DNA of 64,000 nucleotides from Pseudomonas sp. CM27 (lineage in GTDB: Bacteria > Pseudomonadota > Gammaproteobacteria > Pseudomonadales > Pseudomonadaceae), in NCBI RefSeq assembly GCF_013179515.1, contig NZ_JABMCN010000001.1:1-64000 (forward strand), in the 5' to 3' direction. Shown in pieces: positions 25,574 to 36,052 of this stretch. The position numbers were made by a program, and so were the translations under genes. The notes beneath the pieces were generated by a model. The model had not been told where the DNA came from. It did not search any database and was given only the letters and a program-made list of their open reading frames with translations. Numbering within the stretch: position 1 is the stretch's first letter; each line of letters starts with the position of its first letter.

Positions 25574-27511
25574 TTAAGCGGCTTGAACCGCGATGCGCTG
25601 GTGACAGGCCCAGTTGTAAACTGGCCGGCCCTGGCCGTCTCGGTCTGGGCTGTTATCGCGCAGGCATGCACGCGCGCCGGTCGTTGGTCCAAGCGGTTGG
25701 CCGGCGATTCCAGCGTCGGCAATGCCGATGTAAGGGTTTGCGCCGGTTGGAACCGCGCTAAGAGTGACCTCCAGCAAGTTTTCTCCCAGCAGGCGAACCT
25801 TGGAAACGCTCGCGCTCGACGCGTCGTCCACGTAGCGAATGCCCCAGTTGCCTGGGTCACTGACGTTTCCGGTGTCGACGGTGAGCGGCCCGGATGGGGT
25901 ATGGAAACGCACGACAACCACAGCATCGGTCCGGATTGCCGAGATGGCATGTGTAGGCAACCAGCGGCCACCTCGGATCAACGCCTCCGCGGCGCGCATG
26001 TGCATACAGCCAATGCGGGTGTAGCTGTCGCCAGTTAGGTGCGTGCCATCCGTATTGCTCGGCACCCAGTATTTAGGACCTGCGCAAGCAAAGCGGTCCG
26101 GGTAGTCGAGAGCCGCCTGGAGCTGAGCCAGCGGGACGAAGCTGCTGACAAGCCCGTAGTTGGTGAAGTTGCTGATTTGGTCCAGCAGCATCGGCACCGG
26201 TTCGCTCTGTCCTGACGCGGCTCGGATATCGGTGTCCAGATCGGACTGCAACTGGAGAAGAGCCGCCAGGTAGGTGGCCTGGGCCATATTCCGGTCTGCC
26301 TCACCCTGAATCCAGTCAACGAACGGAACCCGGTAGGTAAGCCCCAGTCGCGCTGCTTCGGCCTTTGACGAAGCCACCGCCGTCAGCAGGTTGCTGTAGT
26401 AGAGCGACCCTTTGCTCAGTTGGGCGATAGTTCTCCCGTTCCTTCCGTGGGCACTGGTCAGCAGCCCGGCGTTCGCAGGCACCCCGCGCAGTCGATTAAG
26501 CTGTCCAGACATCTGAACAACCGGAACCTCACGCACGACGCTTACCAAAGGCTTGAACGGGACCACCATCGCGTCGGTGAGGGTAGTTTCCTGGTCTGCC
26601 AGCATGACCCCGCTCTGGATTGTCAGAAGACGGTTGGCAGTTGGCGGCTGGGTAGTCTGGACCACACTGGTGTCGCCCATGGATAGCGACTGGCCATAAC
26701 CCAGGATATGAAGCAGCACCTGCACAAACGTGGCAACAGACCCGGCCACCGGAACGTCCACGGTAACAGAAGCCACACTGGTGCCTCGCCGGATGTAGGA
26801 CAGCCGGCCGCTCGACACCTGCGGCGAGAAGTTGTCGCCACTGGACGTGACCTGGTACGGCACGCCATCCACCAGCACCCAGATATCCTGGCCACCCACC
26901 GGACCATCAGCGTAGGCAGCCACGGCGCCCGTGCTCTGGCCGAAGGTAACCACCTCCCCGCTCCACTTGATGCCGAGCAACACCACGCCTTGGGAATCGA
27001 CCACCGCCCAGGCATAGTCGCCCAGCAGATCGAGGCCAGGCAGCGTGTCGAGAATGGCGTGCACAGCACCGTTCGCTTTAACGCCAAGAATCGCTCGGAA
27101 AAACTCATCAACGATAGCCCAAGGCATTGCGTCATCGAGCGAGCGCGGCGGGGTCTGGCTGAGCGCTGTGCGGGCCATGGCATCAGCATTCTGCGTGGCC
27201 AGCGCACTCGGGTATGTAGCGATCCAGTCAGCCGTCCCGCTTTCGTTGCGGTAGAGGTTGAGGTACTCCTGCGTACTGGCAGAGATGACGCTGAAATATC
27301 CGCCAGGCTGCGTGCCAGCTAGGCCCAAGGCGGTACTGGTGTAGATGAGCGCACCGCTCATCTGGGTGGCCAGGTCGGCCAGCACCTTGGCGTTCGTAGG
27401 GCGCTGCTGCCCTCCCCCCACGTCGACCATTTTGATTTGATCGGACAGCATCAGCTCGTTGGCCTTGTCGATCGTTTCCGTCAAGCGCGCGAGGTCTTCG
27501 GCTCCGCTCAT
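25574..27511 (-). CDS. Tail fibre/spike protein with SGNH-esterase domain
   Basis: A 645-residue protein. The N-terminal part (1-260) is a tail-attachment and collagen-poor beta region. The middle holds an SGNH/GDSL hydrolase: block I GYGQSLSMG (Ser275), WIQGEADRN (400-408) and the final DGTHL (Asp488, His491). Such domains on phage tails deacetylate capsule or O-antigen during adsorption. The start ATG 27511 has TGGAG 6 nt upstream and is directly preceded by a terminator. Confidence 0.83.
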   Translation of the reverse strand: MSGAEDLARLTETIDKANELMLSDQIKMVDVGGGQQRPTNAKVLADLATQMSGALIYTSTALGLAGTQPGGYFSVISASTQEYLNLYRNESGTADWIATYPSALATQNADAMARTALSQTPPRSLDDAMPWAIVDEFFRAILGVKANGAVHAILDTLPGLDLLGDYAWAVVDSQGVVLLGIKWSGEVVTFGQSTGAVAAYADGPVGGQDIWVLVDGVPYQVTSSGDNFSPQVSSGRLSYIRRGTSVASVTVDVPVAGSVATFVQVLLHILGYGQSLSMGDTSVVQTTQPPTANRLLTIQSGVMLADQETTLTDAMVVPFKPLVSVVREVPVVQMSGQLNRLRGVPANAGLLTSAHGRNGRTIAQLSKGSLYYSNLLTAVASSKAEAARLGLTYRVPFVDWIQGEADRNMAQATYLAALLQLQSDLDTDIRAASGQSEPVPMLLDQISNFTNYGLVSSFVPLAQLQAALDYPDRFACAGPKYWVPSNTDGTHLTGDSYTRIGCMHMRAAEALIRGGRWLPTHAISAIRTDAVVVVRFHTPSGPLTVDTGNVSDPGNWGIRYVDDASSASVSKVRLLGENLLEVTLSAVPTGANPYIGIADAGIAGQPLGPTTGARACLRDNSPDRDGQGRPVYNWACHQRIAVQAA

Positions 27512-27524
27512 GTTTACTCCAGGC

Positions 27525-27548
27525 AAAAAAAAGCCCACCGAAGTGGGC
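27525..27548 (-). terminator. Minus-strand terminator ahead of the tail-spike gene
   Basis: GCCCAC (27533-27538), loop CGAA, GTGGGC (27543-27548), with eight A on the plus side, i.e. a U tract on the minus strand. It sits only 14 bp before the spike-gene ATG, so read-through probably depends on late antitermination. Confidence 0.8.
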
Positions 27549-27554
27549 AGGAAC

Positions 27555-28037
27555 TCAAATGGCCGGCGCGCCGGGCCAAGATCGGGTGTACCAGCGCTGC
27601 AGCAGGTTGCGCAGCGCGGCGTTCATCACCGGCAAGGACATGCCGGCGAGCAGTTCGGTGAACTCGGCTTCGTCGATGATTGGCAGTTCGAACAGTTCAA
27701 GCGTGGCCGTATAGCGCCACAGGTCATCGCTCACAAACTCAGGCCCGGTGTAGATGTCGGTGAACCTGGCCCGGTGCGGCTTCAGTCCAAGCGGCGTTCG
27801 AAGCGGGCAGAGAAACCAGTCGGCCCACCCGATCCCCCACTTGCACCACCCTTCGAACAGCTTGGCCTCCGCCGTCGAGAGCAACCAGCTGACGGGCAGC
27901 AGCGTAGGAACGCTGCCGAACCGACGCCGCTGCATAGCCCGACCACTCGACATCGTCGTCCTGACTATCGGGCTTACGGGCTTGAAGCCGTATCCATCCC
28001 CCACTGGCAGCGGGAGATCATCCGGAAAAGTCAGCAT
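27555..28037 (-). CDS. Phage tail-region hypothetical protein, 160 aa
   Basis: Starts MLTFPDDLPLPVGDGYGFKP; Trp-rich middle (FEGWCKWGIGWADWF) and LWRYTATLELFELP at the C-terminal side. It lies between the tail tip protein and the spike gene, overlapping the former's end closely. I recognise no named family; a tail assembly role is inferred from position. Confidence 0.75.
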   Translation of the reverse strand: MLTFPDDLPLPVGDGYGFKPVSPIVRTTMSSGRAMQRRRFGSVPTLLPVSWLLSTAEAKLFEGWCKWGIGWADWFLCPLRTPLGLKPHRARFTDIYTGPEFVSDDLWRYTATLELFELPIIDEAEFTELLAGMSLPVMNAALRNLLQRWYTRSWPGAPAI

Positions 28038-28039
28038 CC

Positions 28040-31000
28040 TCAAGCGTCCTCAGGTGCAAAGTTGTCGTCATCCGCGTAGACACGCGCGTCGTAGTTGACC
28101 GCCTCCATATCCGCCGAGTAGTCCCCCGGCTCGATGGACGTGATGAGGACCGGGTAGCACCACCTGGTAGAGGTGCCAAACAACAAGTGCGGCGGCTCAA
28201 TCTCCAGGGAGAGGTCCGGTGCGAAATCAATCGTCGGGATGATTACTCGGTAGTCGTCCAGCCGTGCTGCTGCCCATGGCCCGCTGACAGAGCCGTCTGG
28301 CCGTCGAACCGCAAGAACGTGAGACTTCCCGGCCTCCCAGGTGAACGGCTCACTGCTCTCAACGATGACCGGCCCTTCACCTTGGGAGCAGTCGACCATT
28401 ACTGCGGACTGGGCATAGCCGGGAATGTCGTCTGCCACGGCGTCGTAGCTGAGGTAACCGCTATTGAGCGCCGAGAGCTCAGTGCTCCAGCTGTAGCTTT
28501 TGGTCTGGTAGACATGCGCCCGGCGCTGCCGCATGCCATACCGCCAGGCGCGGTCGCGGTCGGTTACGCCATCGAGCGTGATTTCCTCTACCCTCTGGAA
28601 TGCGTCGCCGGACAACTTGCACTTCACCGTTTCCTCCGCCCAGGTCTTACCGTCTTGGTACTTAATGAGCACCCCGTCGTAGTCATCCGGCGGCGGCGTT
28701 GTGAACGCTCGCTTCAAGGAACTGGTCATGTTCTGCGGCGTGTACATCTTGCCGATCTGGGTGCGCAATTCATCGCGCACAGGCGTGATACGCCCTCGCT
28801 CGAGTGTGAACTTAGCGAAACCAGCCTTCAGCGCATCATTCAGGGCATCCTTGACCGTGCCGGCTTCCTCGACCGAGAAATCGAAGTAGTCTCCGCGACT
28901 CTGCCAAGTGGCGCCGTAGCGCACGAACTCTTCGATATCCAGGTCGTCATCGGTCGCGCCTGCATCCTCTGCAACGTAATGGACCCAGGGCTCGATGTTC
29001 CGGGTAGCCGTAGGCTCGGACCAAGACCCATCGACCAGCACCGGCAGCTTGCGCGTGCCGATCACCGACACTTGGCTCTCGGACTGCGCCGACAGCTTGG
29101 TACCGCCCCGGGCATAAACAGCGATCACCGTCACTCCCTGATAGCGCAGCGGCGCCTTGTCGATCCTGGCGCGCAGGCCATACCACTGCACCCGGTCCTG
29201 CTTGGTGTTGGCAGTGGACTCCTCGCCGATTCGGCGAACCCGCATTTCGCCGCGCATATAGGCCGGGAAAGTGACAGCTCGGGTAAACGCGATCTGATCC
29301 CGCCGGGTTGCGGTGAAGGTCCAGAATACAGAGGTCCATCCCCCTGCCGTGCTGACATCGCGATACTGCGCTTCGACCTTAACGCTGGTTGCTCGCTGGT
29401 TACCGTTCTTTTCCGTGTAGCGAATCAGGCCGCTCGGGAAGAAGAAGTCCAGCTCCACCCGGCGTACAGTCTCGCCTTCCGGGCAGACCACGAACGACCC
29501 CGCCCAGTCGCCTTCAGTGGTCGAGCCGTCCAGCACAGCGCTCACGCCATTGCTTTGGATTGCGTCGAACCCATCCCATTCATCGTCAACTGCACCGGTG
29601 TCGGTCAGGCGAACAACTGTGATCGCTGAAGGGCCGTGGCTCTCGTCCTCTGGGGTCTCGTCGTCATCTTCTGCAGAGTCGTCCGAAACTTCCGTGATCC
29701 GGTAGCGCATGTCGCGATACCCGATCGAGGAAAGCAATTCACCGGTTTGCAGGCCAACAGCTGGAGCACCGCCGTCGTAGGCCATGGTCATCCAGGCATA
29801 CTGCCCCTCCGTTGCAGCCTCCGACTTCACCCCCGTCGCAAAAACGGGGCTCGCACCCAGGATGTCGACGACGGCGCCGGCCAAGGTCAGTCCGGTGCCG
29901 GTGAACGGCGCGGCCTTTTCCGCAATCCTCAACCGGCCACTGGATGCGCTGGCCACCAACGGCGTGCCTGCCAATGCGGCGTTCACCGCAGTCACCAGGC
30001 CGGCCAGGTCAGTGGTGGCAGTGTTCAAGGCAACGGGGAAATCACTGGTCCCGCGAAATACCGTAAAGCTCAGCGGCGTCACATTGAAGTCGAAGCGCGT
30101 TGGTGCAGCGCTACCGGTGACCATAGAGGCGCTACCGGGCACTGCCGGCGTGCCTGGCACTTCTGGCGTATAGCTGGCCACCACGTATTCACCCGCGTTG
30201 GCACCCGAAATCTCGATGCGCATGCCGAAAAACGGCAGAAGCATGGGCAGATGCGGGCCGCTGACAACAGTCGCGCTGCCATCAACCGGCGCAGTGAACG
30301 TGTACGGGTACGGCACCTCGATGCGAGCGATCATTCCGCTGTCCCAGCCGAGCGGGAACCAGCCAGCCCCCTCCGGAACGGTCAGCACATGGTCGGCAAC
30401 CAGCACCGATTCACCCGTAAACTGCTGGGCAACGGTGGTGGTGGTCGTGAGCGTGAGCCCCGCCCCGCCGGTGCTGGTTGAACCAACCTCGGTGGAGTTG
30501 TGCCACCAGAGACGGGCCGGCTCATCAGCCAGCGACTCGCCCGGTCCATAAATCCGGTACCGCGCGGTGCTGCCGAGCGATGCGATCGGGGTGTCGCCAA
30601 TCTTCACGTCGGTGGGATTGATCTCGAACTCACCAACGCCTACACACAGCAGCATCTCCACCCACTGCTCCGTCTCATTGACGAAGTAGTGCCGAGGCGG
30701 CACCAGGTAGTCGGGGAAGATCCGCGTGCGGCCGGCGACCTCCCGGATTATGTCCCCCACCTTTACCTGGTTACCGGTGGTCTTCGCCAGGTTAAGGCTC
30801 TGTCCCTTCTGCGACTTGTTCGTCTGGGTGGCCAGCGGCTTCTGCGTGAGCATGATGACGCCGACCGCCACCACGGCGGCCACCACCGCCCACACAGCCA
30901 CTTCAAGGCCTGTGCCCTTGGGCTCCGGGTAAATACGGACGGTGTCCAGCGGGGAAAACTCGGTCTTGCCCCAGCGGTCAGGTGCAATGAATACCCCGTT

Positions 31001-31144
31001 CACCTCAATGCTGATGGGCGGCGAGGAACGCGGCACATACCCTGGCACGTTGCGCTGCAGCCACCCTTCGATCGTCATCACCTTGTCGGTTTTGTGGCGC
31101 TCCAGGGGAGAGCCCTCAAGCTTGCTCGGGTAGAATTCGATCAC
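28040..31144 (-). CDS. Tail tip / host-specificity protein (lambda J-like)
   Basis: A 1034-residue central tail tip protein. It has a hydrophobic segment near residue 80-105 ([18 protein letters not shown]), the [20 protein letters not shown] motif after it, fibronectin-like and J-type repeats, and [20 protein letters not shown] in the second half. In siphophages it closes the tail and contacts the receptor. GTG start at 31144, overlapping the NlpC/P60-like gene upstream. Confidence 0.88.
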   Translation of the reverse strand: MIEFYPSKLEGSPLERHKTDKVMTIEGWLQRNVPGYVPRSSPPISIEVNGVFIAPDRWGKTEFSPLDTVRIYPEPKGTGLEVAVWAVVAAVVAVGVIMLTQKPLATQTNKSQKGQSLNLAKTTGNQVKVGDIIREVAGRTRIFPDYLVPPRHYFVNETEQWVEMLLCVGVGEFEINPTDVKIGDTPIASLGSTARYRIYGPGESLADEPARLWWHNSTEVGSTSTGGAGLTLTTTTTVAQQFTGESVLVADHVLTVPEGAGWFPLGWDSGMIARIEVPYPYTFTAPVDGSATVVSGPHLPMLLPFFGMRIEISGANAGEYVVASYTPEVPGTPAVPGSASMVTGSAAPTRFDFNVTPLSFTVFRGTSDFPVALNTATTDLAGLVTAVNAALAGTPLVASASSGRLRIAEKAAPFTGTGLTLAGAVVDILGASPVFATGVKSEAATEGQYAWMTMAYDGGAPAVGLQTGELLSSIGYRDMRYRITEVSDDSAEDDDETPEDESHGPSAITVVRLTDTGAVDDEWDGFDAIQSNGVSAVLDGSTTEGDWAGSFVVCPEGETVRRVELDFFFPSGLIRYTEKNGNQRATSVKVEAQYRDVSTAGGWTSVFWTFTATRRDQIAFTRAVTFPAYMRGEMRVRRIGEESTANTKQDRVQWYGLRARIDKAPLRYQGVTVIAVYARGGTKLSAQSESQVSVIGTRKLPVLVDGSWSEPTATRNIEPWVHYVAEDAGATDDDLDIEEFVRYGATWQSRGDYFDFSVEEAGTVKDALNDALKAGFAKFTLERGRITPVRDELRTQIGKMYTPQNMTSSLKRAFTTPPPDDYDGVLIKYQDGKTWAEETVKCKLSGDAFQRVEEITLDGVTDRDRAWRYGMRQRRAHVYQTKSYSWSTELSALNSGYLSYDAVADDIPGYAQSAVMVDCSQGEGPVIVESSEPFTWEAGKSHVLAVRRPDGSVSGPWAAARLDDYRVIIPTIDFAPDLSLEIEPPHLLFGTSTRWCYPVLITSIEPGDYSADMEAVNYDARVYADDDNFAPEDA

Positions 31145-31517
31145 GGTGATAACTCACTTTCAGGTACTGGTCTTGAAATCGCCGAAGCGGCTTGATGGTC
31201 GCCCCGCTGGGCTTCATCTCCAAGCCATGCAGCCGTCCTTCTGCCTCGACGATCAACGCAACGTGGATGCAGATATCGCCCCGCCAGACGCAGGCGATTG
31301 CGCCAACTTCCGGATCGCAGCGCTCCATGCCGGCGGCTTCGTGGTTGACTGCCCGGGTGAACTCCATCGGCATGGTGTTTCGGACATAACCCCAGCTGGG
31401 TAGCAGCCGCAGGCCGTACACCTCATGACGCACAGCCCTGGCCATCCCCCAGCAATCGAAGCGCGCAGGGCCGCGCCCGCCATCCTCGTAGGTGGCGGTC
31501 AAGTAGCTGTCGAACAT
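31116..31517 (-). CDS. NlpC/P60-like tail assembly peptidase
   Basis: A 133-residue protein with the NlpC/P60 signature Cys in RFDCWGMAR, His in [13 protein letters not shown], and a following polar position. These tail tip hydrolases help penetrate peptidoglycan or process the tail tip. It overlaps the tail tip gene by 29 bp and starts on the stop of the upstream gene. Confidence 0.85.
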   Translation of the reverse strand: MFDSYLTATYEDGGRGPARFDCWGMARAVRHEVYGLRLLPSWGYVRNTMPMEFTRAVNHEAAGMERCDPEVGAIACVWRGDICIHVALIVEAEGRLHGLEMKPSGATIKPLRRFQDQYLKVSYHRDRILPEQA

Positions 31518-32002
31518 CACACGTACCTAAGGCAGGGGGCGAAGCTCAAGTTGTACTTGCGCCTTGGCCAGGCCAAATTGATGTAGTCGGTGTAACCAGC
31601 CTGCAGCTGCACGCTGGCCCCTTCCATGAACCCGCTGAGCACCGTCATCCGGTACGGCATCTCTGCGGGTGCGGACAAGTCGGACGACATGAAAATCCGG
31701 AATACCAGCGTGATTTTCTTCCGGGCCTCCAGCGCCTGGTCGATCAGCTGCTGAGCTACGCCGGTGACGTTGTCGATTGCAAAAGTCAGCGTCTGGCTAC
31801 CACTGTCGTCACGTTTGGGAAGCGCTGCATCGAAGGCAGCCGCGGTGAACTTCACCTTGGCACCTGTCTCCAGCGTGGCCACCACATCATCGAAGCCCGC
31901 GCAGATGTAAATCGGCGCCGGCCAGGCTGGGCAGCGAAGCTCAAGGGTCGGAATGATCCATGCCTTGCCGCCAGAGGCGTACAGCGTTGCAATTGCGGTC
32001 AT
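31517..32002 (-). CDS. DUF1833-like minor tail protein
   Basis: A 161-residue beta-rich protein with [15 protein letters not shown] and [20 protein letters not shown], typical of the siphophage protein between tape measure and NlpC/P60 (DUF1833). Its ATG overlaps the tape-measure stop. Role: tail tip assembly, by position. Confidence 0.8.
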   Translation of the reverse strand: MTAIATLYASGGKAWIIPTLELRCPAWPAPIYICAGFDDVVATLETGAKVKFTAAAFDAALPKRDDSGSQTLTFAIDNVTGVAQQLIDQALEARKKITLVFRIFMSSDLSAPAEMPYRMTVLSGFMEGASVQLQAGYTDYINLAWPRRKYNLSFAPCLRYV

Positions 32003-35000
32003 CGCCCCACCCTTTTCGCCCCATAGGTTTGTTCGTAGGCCTTGGCCAGCACGCCGCCTTGGCGGATGTTTGCCACGCAGATATCAAGGATCTGGCGACC
32101 ATCCGGGCCCGTTGACATCTGAACTTGCCCTGCCCGGCTGGCATCCTCGTACAGGTTGACCTGGGGAGCAGGTTGCGCCGGCGCCGGCCTGCCAGCGGCC
32201 ACTGAATCAGCAGCGGGCGCCGAAGAGCTGCCGGGGCCGCCAACGAAGGCAGCACGGCCGTCGCTTATGGCCTCCAGAGTTCCAACCCCGATACGCGCCG
32301 TAGCCTCCGCATCGAACACATACTCGCCGCGGTGCACCGGGCCGGCGACCTCATCCTTGCGGCCATGGCCCGTGTAGCCGCCATCCATGAAGCCCACGCC
32401 CGACATCGCGGTCATGCCCACGGCCGAGGCCAGCGGGTTGGCGATGGTGAGTGCGGTGGCCATTGCACCTGGAGCCAGGGCCGGGCCTACGATCGGAATG
32501 GCCGCGGTCGAAGCAAATGCAGCCAGGCCGGCCTGCAGAGCTGTCGCCTGGGCGTTCGCAGTCATCATCCCGGCAGCGCTTGCCTGGGTGGTTTTCCCGA
32601 CAATCAGCTGGACGCCCTGATAAATGAGCCATTGGGCGGCCATGTCGGCCAGTGCATTGAGCACCGATCTCGCAAACCCTCCGATCATGCTGTTCAGGGC
32701 ATCACCAGCATCCTCGGCGCCGGTGGCAACATCGGTCATGAAGGTGCTCAGCTCGCCCCGGGCGCTACCCAAGATGCTGGTGGTGGCATCAGCTGCTTGG
32801 GCCGAGTAATTCCTTGCCTCGTCGGCATAGTTCGCCCAAGCCTCGCGCACCCCGTTCATCCAGTTGGACTGCTGCTCGTCCACGGCTGCGTAGTAGTTCT
32901 GTTGATTCTCGAGCTGCTTGTCTAACTCCTGCTTCAGGATCTCGGTTTCACCGGCGTACAGCTCTGGACTGATCTGCCCAGTGTTACGCTGCTCGTTCAG
33001 CGATTTGAGATCCGCGACATACTTCTGCCGCAGGGCAAGCTCAGAGCGCATGCGATCACGCGCCTTATCGCCCAAGCCGATACCAGCAAGCTCCTGATCG
33101 AAACCGTCAGCCTGGGTTCGGGTGCCACTCTGCTGCGCGGACCTGAAGGCGCTGAGCTTCAGGTCATCTTCATTGGCCTTCTTGATCTTGTTCAGCACGT
33201 CCAGCTCAGCAGCGAGCTCAAGCAGGCGTTTCTGCTGGGCTTTGGACAGGTTGCCGAGCTTCCCTTCCTGGAGCTCGAAGGAAAGCTTGGCGACCTCAGT
33301 CGCATCCTTCTGCTTGTCGCCAGTGGTGTTGATCAGTTCAATCTGGCGCTTGTAGCCTTCCTCGGCCGCGTCGAAGTCTTTCAGCTGCTTTTTCGCAGCC
33401 TGTTCGGACTTGGTCTCACCCTCGCGCTTGGCCTTATTGGCCTTATCGTTGGATTTCTTCTGCGCCTCGATGGCGTTGGCTGCCGACAGAATCGCCTTCC
33501 GATCGGTCTCGGTGAGGTCTGCATTCTCGGCGATGTAGCGGTTTGCGATCTTGATCGCGTCGTTGTTGTCTTGCAGGCCGCCGAGCTGTTTCTGCAGGGT
33601 TTCCAGGTAGGTCTGGCCGGCGCTGCTCATGCCGGTCTTCGCGGCATTGTTCGCTTCGGTCGCGACTGTGTTTTCCTTGGTAATCCCGGTGAGGACGCGC
33701 AAGGTTTCCGCAATCAGGCCTGAACGCTGGTCAGCATCACTGACGGCGCCCGCCTGGGTGATCCACCCCTGCAACGTAGCCGCTGGCAGCTGGAAGCGTG
33801 CCCCCACCTCCTTGAGGATTGGGGCAAGGTCTGCACCCGAAGACCGAGCCTCATTCAGCCGGTCGATGATTCCTTGGTAGTCGGCCAACTGCTTGTTGTA
33901 CTGACCACCCGAGTCCCGAACAGGTGCTGTTACTGTCGCAGAGCGTATGGACTGGGCAAGGTCGCCATAGGCATCTTTGACCTTGTCTGCGGCGTTGATC
34001 TGCTCCTGTTGCCATTTCACCAGAGCGGCTTCGCGCTGGTCCCGGTTGAGTTTCTGGAACTCCTCCCGCAGTTGGGATACGGGCTTTTGCATGTCCTCCA
34101 GGCTGACCCCGGCCTTGTCCGCATTGTCGCGAAGCAGGAGGAAACTTGCCGCGGCGGTGCCGGCGAGAATCGCCAAACCCATGGGCCCACCCAGGCCAGC
34201 AAGGAGACCGGCTGAAGCTGCTTTCAATCCAGACTGAGCTGTTGCTACTGCGGCAGTTGCCGCAGCCTCCTTTGTCCGCGCCGTTGCGAGCTGAAGGGAC
34301 ATTTGGGTCTGAACTGCGGTACCGCGCGCCGCAATAGCCTCCCGCTCAGCAAGAATGGTGGCAGTCTGAGCTTTCCGTTGATCCGCTATCGCCGCCTGCA
34401 GGGTTGCCTCAGCCTGGGCAATGCGCGCAGCACGGTCAGCCCGCGCGGCCTGCACGGCAAGTCCGGTCTTCGCAACGTAGTTGGTCAGCGCAGCAGCTCC
34501 AACGCCACCCATGGCCACGGCCACCAGGTCCACGTTGTCAGCGAGGGCAATTAGCACGTTCGCAAACCCTGCAACTATGCCGGTTTGCTCTTCCATGCCA
34601 CCCAGGAATACCTGAATGGCGTTGCTGATGTTCACCAGCGCATCTTGCACGCTGGTGGACATGTCGGCCGCAGCCTTGCGGTTGGCCTCAACAGTCTTCA
34701 GAAGGCCAGTGTTGATATCATCTATCGAAAGCTTACCTTCATTACCGAGCTTCCGAATCTCGTCTGCACCCTTCCCGGTGGCGGCGGCTATCGCGTCAAC
34801 AATGGTAGGCATTGCTGTCTGGATTGACTGCCAACCATCGATCTCTACTTTACCGGTCTGCAGCGCTTTCGAGTACGCATCAAGCGCGGAGCCGGCTTTG
34901 TCGGCAGCGGCGGCGTTGGTCACTAGCAGGAAGCTGAAGCTGTCGGTGATGTCCAACGTCTCTTGGGTGTTGAATCCCAGGCTACGCATAACGTCCGCAG

Positions 35001-35391
35001 TGCGGATATACAGCTCTTGCGCTTCTGCCAGAGGCCGGTAAGTTTCCTGGGCAGTTTGCAGCAAGTGATTTTGGACCAACTGATACTCGCTTGCGCTACC
35101 GGCTGCAGCCTTCATCCTGTCAGACATCTGCCCGTAGGCGTCGACTTGCTGAATGATTCCGCCGATCAGGCCGGCTCCGGCCACGGCCGCGAAAGCACCA
35201 CGAACGCGAGTACCGGCTTGCTGCGCTGCGGCGCCTGCCCGATCAAAAGCAGAGTCGACCTTCGCCAAACTCTGATCAATCGCCTGGGATGACCGAGCGA
35301 CCAACTGATCAGCATTGGCCAACTCTCGACGCAGCTGAGCCGTGGTCGCCTCAATCTGGACCAGCATCCCCTGGACCTGTTGGTCGGCCAT
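31999..35391 (-). CDS. Tape measure protein
   Basis: A 1130-residue protein, the longest in the window. The N-terminal helices (QMLVQIEATTAQLRRELA-like), the tape-measure domain with AYGQMSDRMKAA and LFKTVEANRK-type segments, long coiled coils, hydrophobic segments near 260-300 and 400-430, and a C-terminal Gly/Ala-rich membrane-active region (SGVGFMDGGYTGHG) are all typical. It sets tail length. It follows the G/GT frameshift genes, the canonical order. Confidence 0.92.
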   Translation of the reverse strand: MADQQVQGMLVQIEATTAQLRRELANADQLVARSSQAIDQSLAKVDSAFDRAGAAAQQAGTRVRGAFAAVAGAGLIGGIIQQVDAYGQMSDRMKAAAGSASEYQLVQNHLLQTAQETYRPLAEAQELYIRTADVMRSLGFNTQETLDITDSFSFLLVTNAAAADKAGSALDAYSKALQTGKVEIDGWQSIQTAMPTIVDAIAAATGKGADEIRKLGNEGKLSIDDINTGLLKTVEANRKAAADMSTSVQDALVNISNAIQVFLGGMEEQTGIVAGFANVLIALADNVDLVAVAMGGVGAAALTNYVAKTGLAVQAARADRAARIAQAEATLQAAIADQRKAQTATILAEREAIAARGTAVQTQMSLQLATARTKEAAATAAVATAQSGLKAASAGLLAGLGGPMGLAILAGTAAASFLLLRDNADKAGVSLEDMQKPVSQLREEFQKLNRDQREAALVKWQQEQINAADKVKDAYGDLAQSIRSATVTAPVRDSGGQYNKQLADYQGIIDRLNEARSSGADLAPILKEVGARFQLPAATLQGWITQAGAVSDADQRSGLIAETLRVLTGITKENTVATEANNAAKTGMSSAGQTYLETLQKQLGGLQDNNDAIKIANRYIAENADLTETDRKAILSAANAIEAQKKSNDKANKAKREGETKSEQAAKKQLKDFDAAEEGYKRQIELINTTGDKQKDATEVAKLSFELQEGKLGNLSKAQQKRLLELAAELDVLNKIKKANEDDLKLSAFRSAQQSGTRTQADGFDQELAGIGLGDKARDRMRSELALRQKYVADLKSLNEQRNTGQISPELYAGETEILKQELDKQLENQQNYYAAVDEQQSNWMNGVREAWANYADEARNYSAQAADATTSILGSARGELSTFMTDVATGAEDAGDALNSMIGGFARSVLNALADMAAQWLIYQGVQLIVGKTTQASAAGMMTANAQATALQAGLAAFASTAAIPIVGPALAPGAMATALTIANPLASAVGMTAMSGVGFMDGGYTGHGRKDEVAGPVHRGEYVFDAEATARIGVGTLEAISDGRAAFVGGPGSSSAPAADSVAAGRPAPAQPAPQVNLYEDASRAGQVQMSTGPDGRQILDICVANIRQGGVLAKAYEQTYGAKRVGR

Positions 35392-35434
35392 GTAATTCTC
35401 CAGAACGAAAAAACCCGCCGGAGCGGATGTTGAG

Positions 35435-36012
35435 CTATGCGTTTCGGCCCGTCAGCGCCTGGCGCAGCTTGTCGGCCACGGCAGAGGCGCTGGGTTTCGG
35501 CTTGGCCCCTTGCGCCTTTCCTTTGCCGAAGGGGTTGGTCATCTGCGACCACTCCAGCCTGGCATCCAACGCCATGAACAACTCGGGTAGCGGCGTTCGC
35601 CAAGCCACATCGGGTTGCCAGCCAAGCCAGCCCGTTGCGATCGAGTACAGCCGGTCAACGTAACTTCCGTCTTCGATGACGCTTACGCCGTCCCGGCTTG
35701 GTCGTTTCCCGGGTCTTTGCCGCGCGGGTTGTACAGCGCGACCAAGTAGGAGTTCAGCTGCGTCGACACATCAAGAACGCCGTGCTGCCAGACTTGCTCT
35801 GGCACTGCCTTGGCGGCCTTATCGTCGAGGCCGGCACCGGCCACCAGGATGGCGGCGCAACCGTCGACGCTGAGCGAGTTGATAGCCTGGGAGGCGCCGC
35901 GCAGTCCGCCAAAGCGGCTCTCGATCGCCCGCACAGCCTTGAGGGTTGGGGTAAGGGTGAATTCTTCATCACCCAACTTGACGGTAACGGTACCGTGCAG
36001 CGTGTTGTTCAT
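35435..36012 (-). CDS. Tail assembly chaperone GT, -1 frameshift fusion product
   Basis: The longer product of the G/GT pair, about 192 residues. Translation starts at 36012 in the G frame, slips back one base at 35704-35710, and continues in the -1 frame through SVIEDGSYVDRLYSIATGW and MTNPFGKGKAQGAKPKPSA to the stop at 35435. The T part has no good start of its own and is open across the junction, as in lambda. The GT chaperone recruits tail tube subunits to the tape measure. Confidence 0.82.
35683..36012 (-). CDS. Tail assembly chaperone G-like protein
   Basis: A 109-residue protein (KLGDEEFTLTPTLKAVRAIE, then NSYLVALYNPRGKDPGND) in the tail-chaperone position between tail tube and tape measure. 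It is the unslipped product. The -1 frameshift site lies within its last eight codons. Confidence 0.85.
   Translation of the reverse strand: MNNTLHGTVTVKLGDEEFTLTPTLKAVRAIESRFGGLRGASQAINSLSVDGCAAILVAGAGLDDKAAKAVPEQVWQHGVLDVSTQLNSYLVALYNPRGKDPGNDQAGTA
35704..35710 (-). promoter_or_regulatory. Programmed -1 ribosomal frameshift heptamer GGGAAAC
   Basis: On the minus strand the G frame reads CCG-GGA-AAC, so the heptamer G-GGA-AAC is in the exact X-XXY-YYZ phase required for -1 slippage. The -1 frame is open for 89 codons beyond it, and a stop of the zero frame follows 21 nt later. Lambda uses the closely similar GGGAAAG at the same place. Confidence 0.85.
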
Positions 36013-36052
36013 TGATCAGGTCCTGTTAGGCCGGGGCCGAAGCCCCGGGCGC

